From NCBI GenBank assembly GCA_022712895.1, contig JAFLJS010000008.1, positions 124,001 through 188,000 on the forward strand: DNA of 64,000 bases, read 5' to 3'. Origin of the DNA: Desulfocapsa sp. GTDB lineage: Bacteria > Desulfobacterota > Desulfobulbia > Desulfobulbales > Desulfocapsaceae. The notes below the pieces were generated by a model that made no database searches, was not told the DNA's origin, and was given only the letters and a program-made list of their open reading frames with translations. The translations under genes were made by a program, and so were the position numbers. Positions within the stretch are counted from its first letter, which is position 1. Each line of letters opens with the position of its first letter. Positions 10,124 through 19,187 of this stretch are shown here, one piece after another.

Positions 10124-10366
10124 ATGAAAATTCTCATTGGTATTACCCAAAATATAGACGCAACCAGAAAATCAATCACAGCCCAGCATAAAGACCTGAG
10201 GACATCCACTGAAGCGGGGCCGTTTAAAACCAGGAAAGAAGCCTTAAACTGGCAAAATTTCATGATGAACAGACGGGATAACTACGAAGAGTTCAAGACC
10301 GCTTGCCCAGCAAGCAGTGAAGCATACTGGTTTGGAATTACCATGGAAAGTTCGGAAGTACACTGA
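10124..10366 (+). CDS. Small conserved-looking hypothetical protein
   Basis: 80 residues starting MKILIGITQNIDATRKSITA, with a strong GGAGAGGAA ribosome-binding site. Longer upstream starts would overlap the Usp-like gene and lack such a site. No known domain is recognised. It is soluble, moderately charged and aromatic near the end (EAYWFGITMES). Its position between the Usp-like and LCIB-like genes suggests a role in the same complex or its regulation. No function is proposed. Confidence 0.65.
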   Translation: MKILIGITQNIDATRKSITAQHKDLRTSTEAGPFKTRKEALNWQNFMMNRRDNYEEFKTACPASSEAYWFGITMESSEVH

Positions 10367-10399
10367 AAACCTCATCCACATAACTTGGAATAGAAGACC

Positions 10400-11581
10400 A
10401 TGAACACTCCCTATCATCAAGCTCATATTATTCGTAAACTTGCTCCATTTAAGGTGGACGGCCTGGCCATCCCTTACCCTGAATTTGTACCGAAACTCTA
10501 CAATTTCTGCATTTCGCTCGGCTTTCAAAAAGGTCTGATCATGCCGTCACGAGCCTTTTGTTCTGACGAAAACCAAGGCTGGCCAATTATTCTGTTAACC
10601 AAACACTTTGGAACCTTCCCCTTTAATCATGGCCGGGTTGGCGGCATTGTAGCCACCAGCCGCCATGGCCCTCATTCCCACCATGGGGAAGATTCGGTCC
10701 TCGTACAGGCAAGCCACGTCGGATATGACCCCCATAGTGGTATCTACGGCACCTGTACCCGACCCAAAATGCAAGGGACCTGCATTTCCGCCTCCTGCGG
10801 TAAAATTGCCCATGTTATCACCCCTTATCTTGAGCGCTATAAATCCGCCAGGACTCGGGTCTTCCTGCACCGGGATGATAAGGGCAATCGTCTGATTACC
10901 GTAAAAAATGCCTTTATAGACTTCGATATCCACCCAGTCAAAAATGGCATCGTGTTCAACCTGGAAAACATTGTCAAAATCAATCCTGATGGGAAAATAG
11001 TACCCATGTCCGCCATCAGTACCGGTCAAACCTATGAAGTTTCAGAAAAGTTCCGTAAACGAATAGACGCAACAGGTTACAAATGGAAAACAGGAAATGG
11101 AGAAATGATCGGGGATCACCTCACCGCCGACCTCTTTTATTTTCGGCAGGAATTTCACGAAACCGACGAATCGCTTCTGCTTGAAAAAAACCTTATTGAA
11201 TTTATGCCTACCATTGTCACTTCGCCTAACCCGTCATTACGGGCTGCAAAAATCAATATTCAGCTGGAATTTGTCCGTACCATGAATTCCATTCGCCGGG
11301 GCAAGGAATACGCAGGAAAAAACCTACTCTATATTGCTGGCCTCAATATCGATATATCAGAACAGTCAGACCACCCGGCAACCACCTATTTTGTTCCCTG
11401 GGCCGCCCATATAGAACTGAGAGGTGGTACACCAGCCGAGTACGAGCATCCTGTTGAGCAGGATCGCCTCTTTGAGCTGATCATGGCCCAAGACATTGAG
11501 AATCCCGAGCAGGCAGATCTGAAAGAACAGATCGGAAGAATGCTGGCAGCACCACGCTTTGATATTCGCTCGCCCAAATAA
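10400..11581 (+). CDS. LCIB-like (beta/theta-type) carbonic anhydrase homologue with C-terminal extension
   Basis: A 393-residue soluble protein. The first about 160 residues share the active-site pattern of limiting-CO2-inducible protein B (LCIB/theta-type carbonic anhydrases). C54-x-D56 lies in FCSDENQ, aligning with the CRDE of algal LCIB. H106 is in ASHVGYDP and C133 in SASCGK, giving the Cys-His-Cys zinc triad and the neighbouring Asp. GRVGGI and HSGIYG also fit the family. Residues about 160-393 are an extra region I do not recognise. It lies between small genes and the Ehr membrane subunits and shares their direction. Family assignment rests on motif recall, not a search. Catalytic activity is inferred; the Arg of the usual Asp-Arg dyad is not obvious. 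Confidence 0.62.
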   Translation: MNTPYHQAHIIRKLAPFKVDGLAIPYPEFVPKLYNFCISLGFQKGLIMPSRAFCSDENQGWPIILLTKHFGTFPFNHGRVGGIVATSRHGPHSHHGEDSVLVQASHVGYDPHSGIYGTCTRPKMQGTCISASCGKIAHVITPYLERYKSARTRVFLHRDDKGNRLITVKNAFIDFDIHPVKNGIVFNLENIVKINPDGKIVPMSAISTGQTYEVSEKFRKRIDATGYKWKTGNGEMIGDHLTADLFYFRQEFHETDESLLLEKNLIEFMPTIVTSPNPSLRAAKINIQLEFVRTMNSIRRGKEYAGKNLLYIAGLNIDISEQSDHPATTYFVPWAAHIELRGGTPAEYEHPVEQDRLFELIMAQDIENPEQADLKEQIGRMLAAPRFDIRSPK

Positions 11582-11662
11582 CACATCAGCAAAACATCTT
11601 AAAAAATTGACCAGCAAAATTTGCTGTGTTGAGAGAGTTAATTTTTTTCAGGAGGAGAATGA

Positions 11663-13618
11663 ATGGACACTTTGTTTGTGTCAATAGCCGTAATTCTTGC
11701 CGGAGGGGCAGCAGGACTGCTTTTTTACCGGCAATTCACACTGATGAAGCTGGTGACTATTATCACCACTTCGGCAGGTTGCGGCATTGGCTTGTATTTT
11801 GTTTTACCAAAACTACTACAGGGAACGACAGCGACAGTCAGCTATAATTGGATGCACACCTTGACCCTTTTTTTCCAACTTGACAGCGTATCGCTCTTCT
11901 TTTTGATGCCAATCTTTCTCATCCCTCCTCTGACATTAGTATACAGCTTCCACTATTTGGAAAACAGAGAAAAAAGACTCCGAACCGGCGTCAATTATTT
12001 TTTCTTCAGCATACTCATCGCTTCCATGGCTATGGTGGTTATGTCTGCGAACATGATCACCTTTCTGCTCGCCTGGGAACTGATGAGCATCTCCTCTTTC
12101 TTTCTTGTCATGTATGACTATGAAAGTTCTGAGAATCGTAAGGCGGGCTATCTCTATTTTATATTTGCCCAAGGGGGAGCGATGCTCCTCTTTGCCGCAT
12201 TTGCTCTGGTTCACAGCCATTCTGGCAGCTTTGATTTCAATAGTTTTGCTGCCATCCCGGAACAGGCCAAACTACTAATCTTTATCCTGGCTTTCCTGGG
12301 ATTCGGCTCCAAGGCCGGGATCTTTCCGCTCCATATCTGGCTGCCCAAAGCCCACCCGGCAGCACCAAGCCATGTCTCGGCCATCATGTCCGGTGTCATG
12401 ATTAAAATGGGAATCTACGGAATTTTCCGGATGTACCTACTCCTTGACCCCGCAACCCCCGTCATCGGTCAGATCGTTCTGGTAACCGGTATGGTTACAG
12501 GGATTCTCGGAGTTGTTTATGCCCTTGCCAAACAAGATATTAAACAACTGCTGGCGTATAGCTCAGTGGAGAACATCGGCATTATCCTTATCGGTCTTGG
12601 AATTGGCATGATGGGAGTATCCGGACAGAATCAGGCCATGGCCTTTTTCGGTTTTGCCGGAGCCTTTCTGCATGTCTTTAACCATTCCATCTTCAAATCT
12701 CTCCTCTTTATGGGAGCCGGTTCCGTGCTCCATAAGGCCAAAAGCAAAAATATTGAAGAGCTTGGCGGCTTAATGAAACGGATGCCTGTTACCGGACGTT
12801 CATTTCTTGTTGGCTCAGTAGCCATTTCAGGCCTGCCCCCATTCAGTGGCTTCATTGGTGAGTTCCTTATCTACTACGGAGCCTTTCAGGGGCTGACCGG
12901 AGAAAAGCTGCCCTTTATCCTGACCGTGCTGGCCATTATCTCTCTGGCAGTGATAGGTGGTATGGCTTCGGCCTGTTTTACCAAAGTTGTTGGTCTCGCT
13001 TTTCTTGGTGAACCAAGAACTGAACAGGCTGACAATGCCAGTGAATCCGGCATTGCCATGGGAGCAGTTATGTCAATCATGGCTCTCAGTTGTCTTCTTA
13101 TTGGCGTACTCCCGGAACCCTTTGTCCGCCTTGCCTTTAGTGGCATTCAGGATATTACAGCCGTTAGCAGTTTTAACAGTGACTCCTTTCTGCTCATTGT
13201 CCGACATCTTTCCAAGACAGCGATGCTCTTTATCGCCATCTTTATTGCCGTCAGCCTCTTTCGTAAAATACTCTATCTTAAAAAAGAGATCGGCAGTGGC
13301 AGTACCTGGGGTTGTGGATTCACCCAGCCCACTGTCCGCATGCAATACACCGGGACATCATACGCCTATGAAATGGTAGAATTTTTCAAACCGTTTGTGC
13401 CCATAAAAAATGCATATACCGGTGTCAAAAAGATATTCCCCGGTAAGACCACCTGGCAGAGCGAAGTTACAGACATCGCCGAAACTGGTTACCAGCGCTA
13501 TTTAACCACGCCATTGCTAAGTTTTATCACTAAACTGAAATGGATTCAACATGGCCATATTCAGCTTTATATCGGCTATATCATCGTGGCTATTATTGTC
13601 CTGCTTCTCTTTTTATAA
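11663..13618 (+). CDS. Ehr/Hyf-like complex, HyfB-type proton-translocating membrane subunit
   Basis: 651 residues with about 14-16 membrane segments, of the NuoL/M/N-MrpA/D antiporter family and closest in layout to HyfB/HycC. Diagnostic stretches are FLLAWELMSISSFFLVMYDYE (Glu in TM5), GFGSKAGIFPLHIWLPKAHP (Lys and the broken helix TM7) and ASHVSAIMSGVMIKMGIYGIF-like TM8. DIKQLLAYSSVENIG and the later HxxxKSLLFMGAGS region follow. The C terminus carries an extra soluble/membrane part (about 530-651), as in HyfB. GGAGGAGAA precedes the ATG. It follows the LCIB-like gene by 81 bp and opens the six-subunit membrane-complex block. Confidence 0.9.
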   Translation: MDTLFVSIAVILAGGAAGLLFYRQFTLMKLVTIITTSAGCGIGLYFVLPKLLQGTTATVSYNWMHTLTLFFQLDSVSLFFLMPIFLIPPLTLVYSFHYLENREKRLRTGVNYFFFSILIASMAMVVMSANMITFLLAWELMSISSFFLVMYDYESSENRKAGYLYFIFAQGGAMLLFAAFALVHSHSGSFDFNSFAAIPEQAKLLIFILAFLGFGSKAGIFPLHIWLPKAHPAAPSHVSAIMSGVMIKMGIYGIFRMYLLLDPATPVIGQIVLVTGMVTGILGVVYALAKQDIKQLLAYSSVENIGIILIGLGIGMMGVSGQNQAMAFFGFAGAFLHVFNHSIFKSLLFMGAGSVLHKAKSKNIEELGGLMKRMPVTGRSFLVGSVAISGLPPFSGFIGEFLIYYGAFQGLTGEKLPFILTVLAIISLAVIGGMASACFTKVVGLAFLGEPRTEQADNASESGIAMGAVMSIMALSCLLIGVLPEPFVRLAFSGIQDITAVSSFNSDSFLLIVRHLSKTAMLFIAIFIAVSLFRKILYLKKEIGSGSTWGCGFTQPTVRMQYTGTSYAYEMVEFFKPFVPIKNAYTGVKKIFPGKTTWQSEVTDIAETGYQRYLTTPLLSFITKLKWIQHGHIQLYIGYIIVAIIVLLLFL

Positions 13619-13648
13619 ACAACAGAATAATACGACTAGGAATATACA

Positions 13649-14566
13649 ATGGAATCTGTACTAGCATTTTGCTTTGCTGTTGCAATTGCGCCTCTTCTGC
13701 CAGCTGTAATCCAGAAAACAAAGGCCTATTTTGCCGGTAAGCAGGGGCCGCCTCTGCTTATCAACTACTATACCATGATCAAACTTTTCAAAAAGGGTTC
13801 GGTCTATTCAACCAGTACCAGCTTTGTTTTCAAGCTGGGACCAGTGGTGGGATTTTCCACCAGTCTGATGATGTTGCTCTACTTTCCCATGGCGGAAGTG
13901 GCTCCGATCTTCTCCTTTCACGGCGATGTACTCATCCTTTTTTACCTGATGGGACTGGGACGCTTTTTTACAATCCTGGCAGCACTTGATACGGCCTCAC
14001 CCTTTGAAGGAATGGGTGCTGCCCGTGAGGCCTTCTTTTCCACTCTTGCGGAAATGACGATCTTTGCCATACTCATTCTTTTCTTCAAACTGACAGGCAG
14101 TTTGAGCTTTTACGAATTCTTTTCAGGAGACCAGGCTATTGATCTTATGGGAGAATACAGCGCACTGCTCATTCTGGTGGTTGTGGGTCTTTATGTAGTC
14201 ATGCTCACGGAAAATTCACGGGTTCCGGTGGATGATCCGGCAACTCACCTTGAGCTCACCATGATCCATGAAGCAATGATTCTTGACCATTCCGGACCGG
14301 ATCTGGCACTGATTGAGATGGGAGCCTGGTTTAAACTTCTCTTTTACTCCGGTTTTCTTGCCCGTCTCATCGATCCCTTTCATGCTGAGAATGTCATCGT
14401 CAACGGTCTGCTCTTCTATGCTGTCGTGACCTTTATCTACATCAGCATCGGTGTGGTTGAATCAATTACCGCCAGATACAAGATGCCTCAGGTTCCTAAA
14501 TTTATCCTGACACCATTTATCCTGGTCTTCTTTGTAATCATCTTAAGCATGGGAGTAATGCAATGA
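13649..14566 (+). CDS. Ehr/Hyf-like complex, HyfC/NuoH-type membrane subunit
   Basis: 305 residues with about eight membrane helices, of the NuoH/HyfC/EchB family that anchors the hydrophilic arm and forms the start of the ion path. The family loop is seen in ENSRVPVDDPATHLELTMIHEAM, with acidic residues in the EVPFDxxE position, and LGPVVGFSTS early on. Its last four bases overlap the next gene (ATGA), so it is translationally coupled with the HyfE-like subunit. Confidence 0.9.
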   Translation: MESVLAFCFAVAIAPLLPAVIQKTKAYFAGKQGPPLLINYYTMIKLFKKGSVYSTSTSFVFKLGPVVGFSTSLMMLLYFPMAEVAPIFSFHGDVLILFYLMGLGRFFTILAALDTASPFEGMGAAREAFFSTLAEMTIFAILILFFKLTGSLSFYEFFSGDQAIDLMGEYSALLILVVVGLYVVMLTENSRVPVDDPATHLELTMIHEAMILDHSGPDLALIEMGAWFKLLFYSGFLARLIDPFHAENVIVNGLLFYAVVTFIYISIGVVESITARYKMPQVPKFILTPFILVFFVIILSMGVMQ

Positions 14567-15249
14567 TTGAACTATCCAGTGCTTTTTTCTCTATTAATCA
14601 TTTGTCAGATGCCCTTATGTCTCTAACCATTTTGTCGGTTCTGATGTCGCTGGGTTCAAACAGACTCATGGCTCTTGTGAAAATCATGGCCTTTCAGGGT
14701 ATTGTGGTTTCCCTGACTCCGCTTTTCCTGGAACATCATGAATCCATGAACTTCAGTTCCATAATTCTGCTCCTGATCATGTTGTTCATCAAAGGAATGC
14801 TTATTCCCGGTTTCATGTACGCTGCAGTGAAAAAAATCAAAATTCGGCGGGAAGTTGAGCCAATCATCGGCTATCACGCCTCGCTCTTTGCCGGTTTGCT
14901 TTTTATCCTGCTGGGAGCCTTCATTGCCAATCGCCTGCATATTTCCTTACCAGTTGAAAATGATCTGCTGCTGATCACTGCTATCACCACACTCTCCGCC
15001 GGACTCTTCCTCCTTATGAGCCGCAGAAAGGCCATCACCCAGGTTATCGGATACCTGATGATGGAGAATGGCATTTACCTGATCGGCACGGCCCTTGCCA
15101 AGGAGACCCACACCATGTATGTGGTTGAATTCGGGGTCTTGCTAGATCTCCTGGTGGGAATTATGATTATGGGGATTGTCCTCCATAATATCAACTCTTC
15201 CTATAATGATGTTGATACAGCTCTGCTCGGTCAACTTAAAGATAATTAA
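14563..15249 (+). CDS. Ehr/Hyf-like complex, HyfE-type membrane subunit
   Basis: 228 residues with about six or seven membrane helices. The C-terminal half (YLMMENGIYLIGTALAKE, with the Glu typical of NuoK/HyfE helices) matches the HyfE family, which carries a NuoK-like module. It starts within the stop of the HyfC-like gene and is followed after 16 bp by the HyfF-like gene. Expected role is part of the ion-translocation path of the complex. Confidence 0.88.
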   Translation: MIELSSAFFSINHLSDALMSLTILSVLMSLGSNRLMALVKIMAFQGIVVSLTPLFLEHHESMNFSSIILLLIMLFIKGMLIPGFMYAAVKKIKIRREVEPIIGYHASLFAGLLFILLGAFIANRLHISLPVENDLLLITAITTLSAGLFLLMSRRKAITQVIGYLMMENGIYLIGTALAKETHTMYVVEFGVLLDLLVGIMIMGIVLHNINSSYNDVDTALLGQLKDN

Positions 15250-15265
15250 GGTATAAGGTTATAAC

Positions 15266-16696
15266 ATGTTAGAACTTACAACTATCATCCCTTTCTTTGC
15301 CGGGATTATTGCCATATTCATGCCGGTTCGGGTGGGACGCGGCATTCTGGTGCTGACCGCCCTACTGCATCTGCAGTTAACGGTCATGGGCTGGCTGGGG
15401 AAAATCACCCCCGCTTTTCCCGAATATTTTGCCGTGACTGATGAAGGTATGCTGATCCTGCTGGTCACCTCATTTGTGTTTCTCTTTATCTCCATCTACG
15501 CTGTGTCGTATATGAGTGAAACTGAGATCTCCAGCGAGCCAATCTACACGGGCTGCACACTCTTCTTTTTATCCACCATGACCATGGTTACCATGGCCGA
15601 TCACATCATCATGCTCTGGATTGCAATTGAAGCCACAACGCTTATGAGTGCGCCGCTGATTTTCCTTCACCGCTCCAAAACAGCCCTTGAAGCCACCTGG
15701 AAGTATGTGATGATCTGCTCAGTGGGTATTGCCCTTGCACTGCTTGGCTGCTTTTTTGTGGTTATGTCCATGGATCTTGGTGGCATTCATGTGCCCATCA
15801 CCTTCAGCTCCCTTGGAACTGTTGCAGACAAGCTTGATCCTGTATGGCTCAAGGCCGGATTTATCTTTCTTGTTATCGGCTATGGCACCAAAATGGGCCT
15901 TGCTCCCATGCACACCTGGCTGCCCGATGCCCATAGTGAGGCTCCAAGCCCCGCCTCTGCGCTTCTCTCCGGTGCTCTCTTAAACTGTGCCTTCCTCGGT
16001 GTATACCGCTGTCACCAGTTGCTCTATCAGGCTGGTCTTGGTGATTTTTCAAGTAATATCCTGGTGGGTTTTGGTTTGTTTTCCATGCTGATTGCCGCCA
16101 TCTTCATATTCCACCAGACAGGCTACAAAAGGATGCTTGCCTATTCCAGTATTGAGAATATGGGAATCATCGCCTTTGGTATCGGTATCGGAGGACTTGC
16201 CACCTACGGTGCCATGCTCCATCTTATTCATCACTCACTCATCAAATCTTCACTCTTTCTTTCATCCGGTAATGTTCTACTGGGATATGGTAGTAAGCTT
16301 GTTAATAAAACCGGTAATATGGCCAAACTCTTTCCCAAAACCTTTACCGCATTTTTTGCTGGATTTGCCGGGATATCCGGCTTTCCACCCTTTGGTATTT
16401 TTATCAGCGAGCTGCTTATTATTATGGGTGCCTTCCAGCAGGGCAGAAGCGTCGTTGTCAGTATCTTTATCTTTGCACTGATTCTGGTCTTTGCCGGAGC
16501 ATCCCGTCTGGTGACCAAGATGTGTTTTGCCCCCTGTGAAAATCCTGAGATTCTGGTGAAGGAAAACTGGGCCAGAACCCTACCTTCTTTCGCCCTCCTG
16601 GCGGCATCACTGATCCTCTGTATCTGGCTACCGGACAGTATTTATGAAACAATAATTTCGGCAATTGCCACCATTGGAGGAAGCGTCAATGGCTAA
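15266..16696 (+). CDS. Ehr/Hyf-like complex, HyfF-type antiporter-like membrane subunit
   Basis: 476 residues with about 14 membrane helices; a second NuoM/N-like subunit. Motifs include LWIAIEATTLMSAPLIFLHR (TM5 Glu), GTKMGLAPMHTWLPDAHSE (TM7 Lys and broken helix) and KRMLAYSSIENMGII. Having both this and the HyfB-like subunit gives the complex two candidate proton channels. Its last eight bases overlap the large-subunit start. Confidence 0.9.
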   Translation: MLELTTIIPFFAGIIAIFMPVRVGRGILVLTALLHLQLTVMGWLGKITPAFPEYFAVTDEGMLILLVTSFVFLFISIYAVSYMSETEISSEPIYTGCTLFFLSTMTMVTMADHIIMLWIAIEATTLMSAPLIFLHRSKTALEATWKYVMICSVGIALALLGCFFVVMSMDLGGIHVPITFSSLGTVADKLDPVWLKAGFIFLVIGYGTKMGLAPMHTWLPDAHSEAPSPASALLSGALLNCAFLGVYRCHQLLYQAGLGDFSSNILVGFGLFSMLIAAIFIFHQTGYKRMLAYSSIENMGIIAFGIGIGGLATYGAMLHLIHHSLIKSSLFLSSGNVLLGYGSKLVNKTGNMAKLFPKTFTAFFAGFAGISGFPPFGIFISELLIIMGAFQQGRSVVVSIFIFALILVFAGASRLVTKMCFAPCENPEILVKENWARTLPSFALLAASLILCIWLPDSIYETIISAIATIGGSVNG

Positions 16697-18197
16697 TATA
16701 ATGCATATTCAAAACAACGAACGGTTCAATCGGGCCAATATTCCCCACCTGGGTTTTGACTCTTTTCGTAAGGAGTTACTGGATCTGGCAGCAAAAGGCG
16801 GACAGATTGTCCAGTTTTTTGCATACGAAGACCAGGGCACATACAAACTGCTGGCTGTCATGCGGCAGATCAACAAACTCTTTGTTACCGGCTGCAACGC
16901 CCCGGATAATTTTGAATCACTGACAGCAGATTCTGAAAAATTCCATATGTTCGAAAGGGAAATCGGTGAGCAATACGGACTAAAAGCCGAAGGACATCCC
17001 TGGCTGAAAATGGTGCGTTACCACAAAAACTACACCGGAAAAAAAGATGTTTTCGGTAATGATTACAGTGAAGATATTCCCGGCAAATACCCCTACTTTA
17101 CCGTGGAAGGCGAGACTGTCCACGAAGTAGCCGTTGGACCAGTTCACGCCGGAATCATCGAACCTGGCCATTTCCGCTTTCAGTGCTGCGGCGAGCGTGT
17201 TTTCCATCTGGAAATCCAACTTGGCTATCAGCATCGTGGTGTTGAAAAACTGCTGCAAACGGTACCGTTCAAGCGTCTGCCCATCATTGCTGAAACCATT
17301 GCCGGGGATACCACCATCGGCCACAGTCTCTGTCAGGCACAAGCCATTGAAGCACTGGCTGACCTGAAAGTTGATGAGGGCGCCTCCATTGTGCGGACCA
17401 TCGCCCTTGAAATGGAACGTATTGCCAACCACATTGGTGATCTTGGCGCATTGAGCCTCGATGTAGCCTTCAACCCTCCAGCTGCCTACTTTGGCAGAAT
17501 CAGGGGCGAATACCTGAATCTCAGCCAGATCCTTGGCGGTAACCGTTTCGGCCGTGGGCTGGTAAGACCCGGTGGCGTCACCCATGTGATGGGCGATGAA
17601 CAAAAACAACTGCTGCGGGACAAACTGGCTGAACTCACGCCGGAAGTGGAACATGTTAACGACCTGATATTCTCAGCACCCAGCGTTCGCGGCCGTTTCG
17701 ACGGTACCGGAACGGTAACTTATGCAAATGCCGAAAAAATCGGACTGGTCGGTTATGCCGGCAGAGCATGCGGACTTCCCTATGATGCCAGAGTCACCTT
17801 CCCCACTGAGTGTTACGGTGACCTGCCCGCCAATCAGAATAAAAAAATCGATGGTGATGTCTGTTCACGAGCCACTGTGCGGCGAGAGGAGATCATGCAC
17901 TCCACGGTGCTGATCAATACCCTGCTTGACAGAAGTGAAGAGGCCGCGAGCTATATTCCTCAGGAGGTAGAGCTTGCACCTGATTCCTTTGTCGTATCCA
18001 TCAATGAAGGCTGGCGCGGAGAAGTTTCCCACTGCCTCCTCACCGATGCCAAGGGCGACATTCTCCGTTACAAAGTCAAGGATCCATCCTTCCACAACTG
18101 GACTGGACTAGCTCTTTCTCTGCGTGACACAGGAATTTCAGACTTCCCACTATGCAATAAGAGCTTTAATCTCTCTTACTGCGGATTCGATATATAA
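16689..18197 (+). CDS. Ehr/Hyf-like complex, HyfG-type large subunit (NuoC+NuoD fusion) lacking Ni ligands
   Basis: 502 residues from ATG 16689, placed by GGAGGAAG seven bases upstream. Residues about 20-130 resemble the NuoC-like N-terminal module of HycE/HyfG; about 150-502 are the NiFe-hydrogenase/NuoD-like domain (GYQHRGVEKLL). In active group 4 hydrogenases the N-terminal nickel motif is CGxC. Here the aligned stretch is IAGDTTIGHS, with Ala205 and Thr208 in place of the cysteines. The C-terminal DPCxxC is also replaced (KSFNLSYCGFDI). The subunit therefore should not bind NiFe and fits the 'hydrogenase-related' (Ehr) class. What it reduces or oxidises, or whether it only couples conformations, is unknown. 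Confidence 0.88.
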   Translation: MANIMHIQNNERFNRANIPHLGFDSFRKELLDLAAKGGQIVQFFAYEDQGTYKLLAVMRQINKLFVTGCNAPDNFESLTADSEKFHMFEREIGEQYGLKAEGHPWLKMVRYHKNYTGKKDVFGNDYSEDIPGKYPYFTVEGETVHEVAVGPVHAGIIEPGHFRFQCCGERVFHLEIQLGYQHRGVEKLLQTVPFKRLPIIAETIAGDTTIGHSLCQAQAIEALADLKVDEGASIVRTIALEMERIANHIGDLGALSLDVAFNPPAAYFGRIRGEYLNLSQILGGNRFGRGLVRPGGVTHVMGDEQKQLLRDKLAELTPEVEHVNDLIFSAPSVRGRFDGTGTVTYANAEKIGLVGYAGRACGLPYDARVTFPTECYGDLPANQNKKIDGDVCSRATVRREEIMHSTVLINTLLDRSEEAASYIPQEVELAPDSFVVSINEGWRGEVSHCLLTDAKGDILRYKVKDPSFHNWTGLALSLRDTGISDFPLCNKSFNLSYCGFDI

Positions 18198-18208
18198 TAG
18201 GTGCATCC

Positions 18209-18952
18209 ATGTTAAAAGTTATTAAGAACAGATTAGAACAGGGGTATCGTACCTCCAAGTACCCTAAGGAACCCATTGAACTGTATAAACGGTTTCGAGG
18301 ACTGCCAAAGGTAAACAAAAAATGCGAAACCGAACTGGTTAAACGCTGCGCCGATGCCTGTCCTCAGGACGCCATTAATACCGAGACAAAACAAATTGAT
18401 CTTGGTCGCTGCGTCTTTTGCGGCTTGTGCGAAACCCTCTCCCAAGGAGAGTTTGCACAGTTCAGCAGTAACTTTGAAATGGGAACTTCCAGTCGTGACG
18501 ATCTCTTTACCCACGGCGACTTACCAGCTCTTGCTGAACATTCCAAAAAACATTTCAAAAAACTCTTTGGTCGCTCTCTGCAACTGCGCCAAATATCAGC
18601 CGGTGGTTGTAACGCCTGTGAGGCGGATACCAATGTTCTCAATACGCCGTTTTTTGACTTGCAGCGTTTTGGTATTCAGTTTGTCGCCTCACCACGCCAT
18701 GCCGACGGTATCCATGTCACCGGGCCAATCTCCCTGAATATGCGCCAGGCAACAATCACCACCTGGGAGTCTATTCCAAGTCCAAAGGTTGTTATTGCCA
18801 GCGGAGCATGTGCTATTTCCGGCGGGCCTTTTCATGGGAGTAGTGAAATTGTCGGGGACTTAAACAGCTTGATTCCCGTGGATTTGTATATCCCGGGATG
18901 TCCTCCCCACCCCCTGACCACGCTGCATGCCCTACTGAATTATTTTAAATAA
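18209..18952 (+). CDS. Ehr/Hyf-like complex, HyfI/NuoB-type small subunit fused to ferredoxin-like domain
   Basis: 247 residues. The N-terminal part (about 45-80) has a reduced ferredoxin-like pattern, RCADACPQDAI and GRCVFCGLCE, probably one 4Fe-4S cluster. The C-terminal part (about 130-247) is NuoB-like with GGCNACE, GACAISGG and PGCPPHP, the ligands of the N2-type cluster. This merges the jobs of HyfH and HyfI. It is the last gene of the membrane-complex block and the only iron-sulfur subunit seen, so the electron path is short and no NADH, formate or hydrogen module is encoded nearby. Confidence 0.88.
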   Translation: MLKVIKNRLEQGYRTSKYPKEPIELYKRFRGLPKVNKKCETELVKRCADACPQDAINTETKQIDLGRCVFCGLCETLSQGEFAQFSSNFEMGTSSRDDLFTHGDLPALAEHSKKHFKKLFGRSLQLRQISAGGCNACEADTNVLNTPFFDLQRFGIQFVASPRHADGIHVTGPISLNMRQATITTWESIPSPKVVIASGACAISGGPFHGSSEIVGDLNSLIPVDLYIPGCPPHPLTTLHALLNYFK

Positions 18953-18971
18953 ACAGCTTACCCTCATTCTC

Positions 18972-19030
18972 GAAGTCGACCCCACCACTACCTGTGATGT
19001 TCATAACATCTGCTCCTCCGGGTCGACTTC
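18972..19030. repeat. Long-range inverted repeat after Ehr block
   Basis: GAAGTCGACCC (18972-18982) and GGGTCGACTTC (19020-19030) are perfect 11-bp inverted repeats. They flank a 37-bp loop that contains a second stem, GATGTT/AACATC. It could be a terminator or processing hairpin separating the Ehr genes from the carbonic anhydrase gene. No T-run follows, so the function is open. Confidence 0.5.
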
Positions 19031-19187
19031 CTTGCTCCCTTCACGTACCTGTTTCACTACGGCTCCCTCCCCGTTCTCATTGCATTTTTTCAAAAAAAGA
19101 ACTATGAATGACGATTGTTGCAAACTGAAACGAAGTACAAAATTTTGAACTTTATAATATAACAGATTTATCAGCCGGGAGAACACC

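Noticed and set aside
10400-11581. DabA (DUF2309) of the DAB complex
   Set aside because: The protein is half the length of DabA and the spacing of C-x-D, H and C fits LCIB better than DabA's widely separated ligands.
16980-17654. Minus-strand 224-codon ORF inside the HyfG-like gene
   Set aside because: Antisense shadow of a well-supported gene; no family likeness and no ribosome-binding site.
16689-18952. Active [NiFe] hydrogenase (formate hydrogenlyase)
   Set aside because: Both nickel-ligand motifs are missing in the large subunit, and no formate dehydrogenase or maturation genes are nearby.
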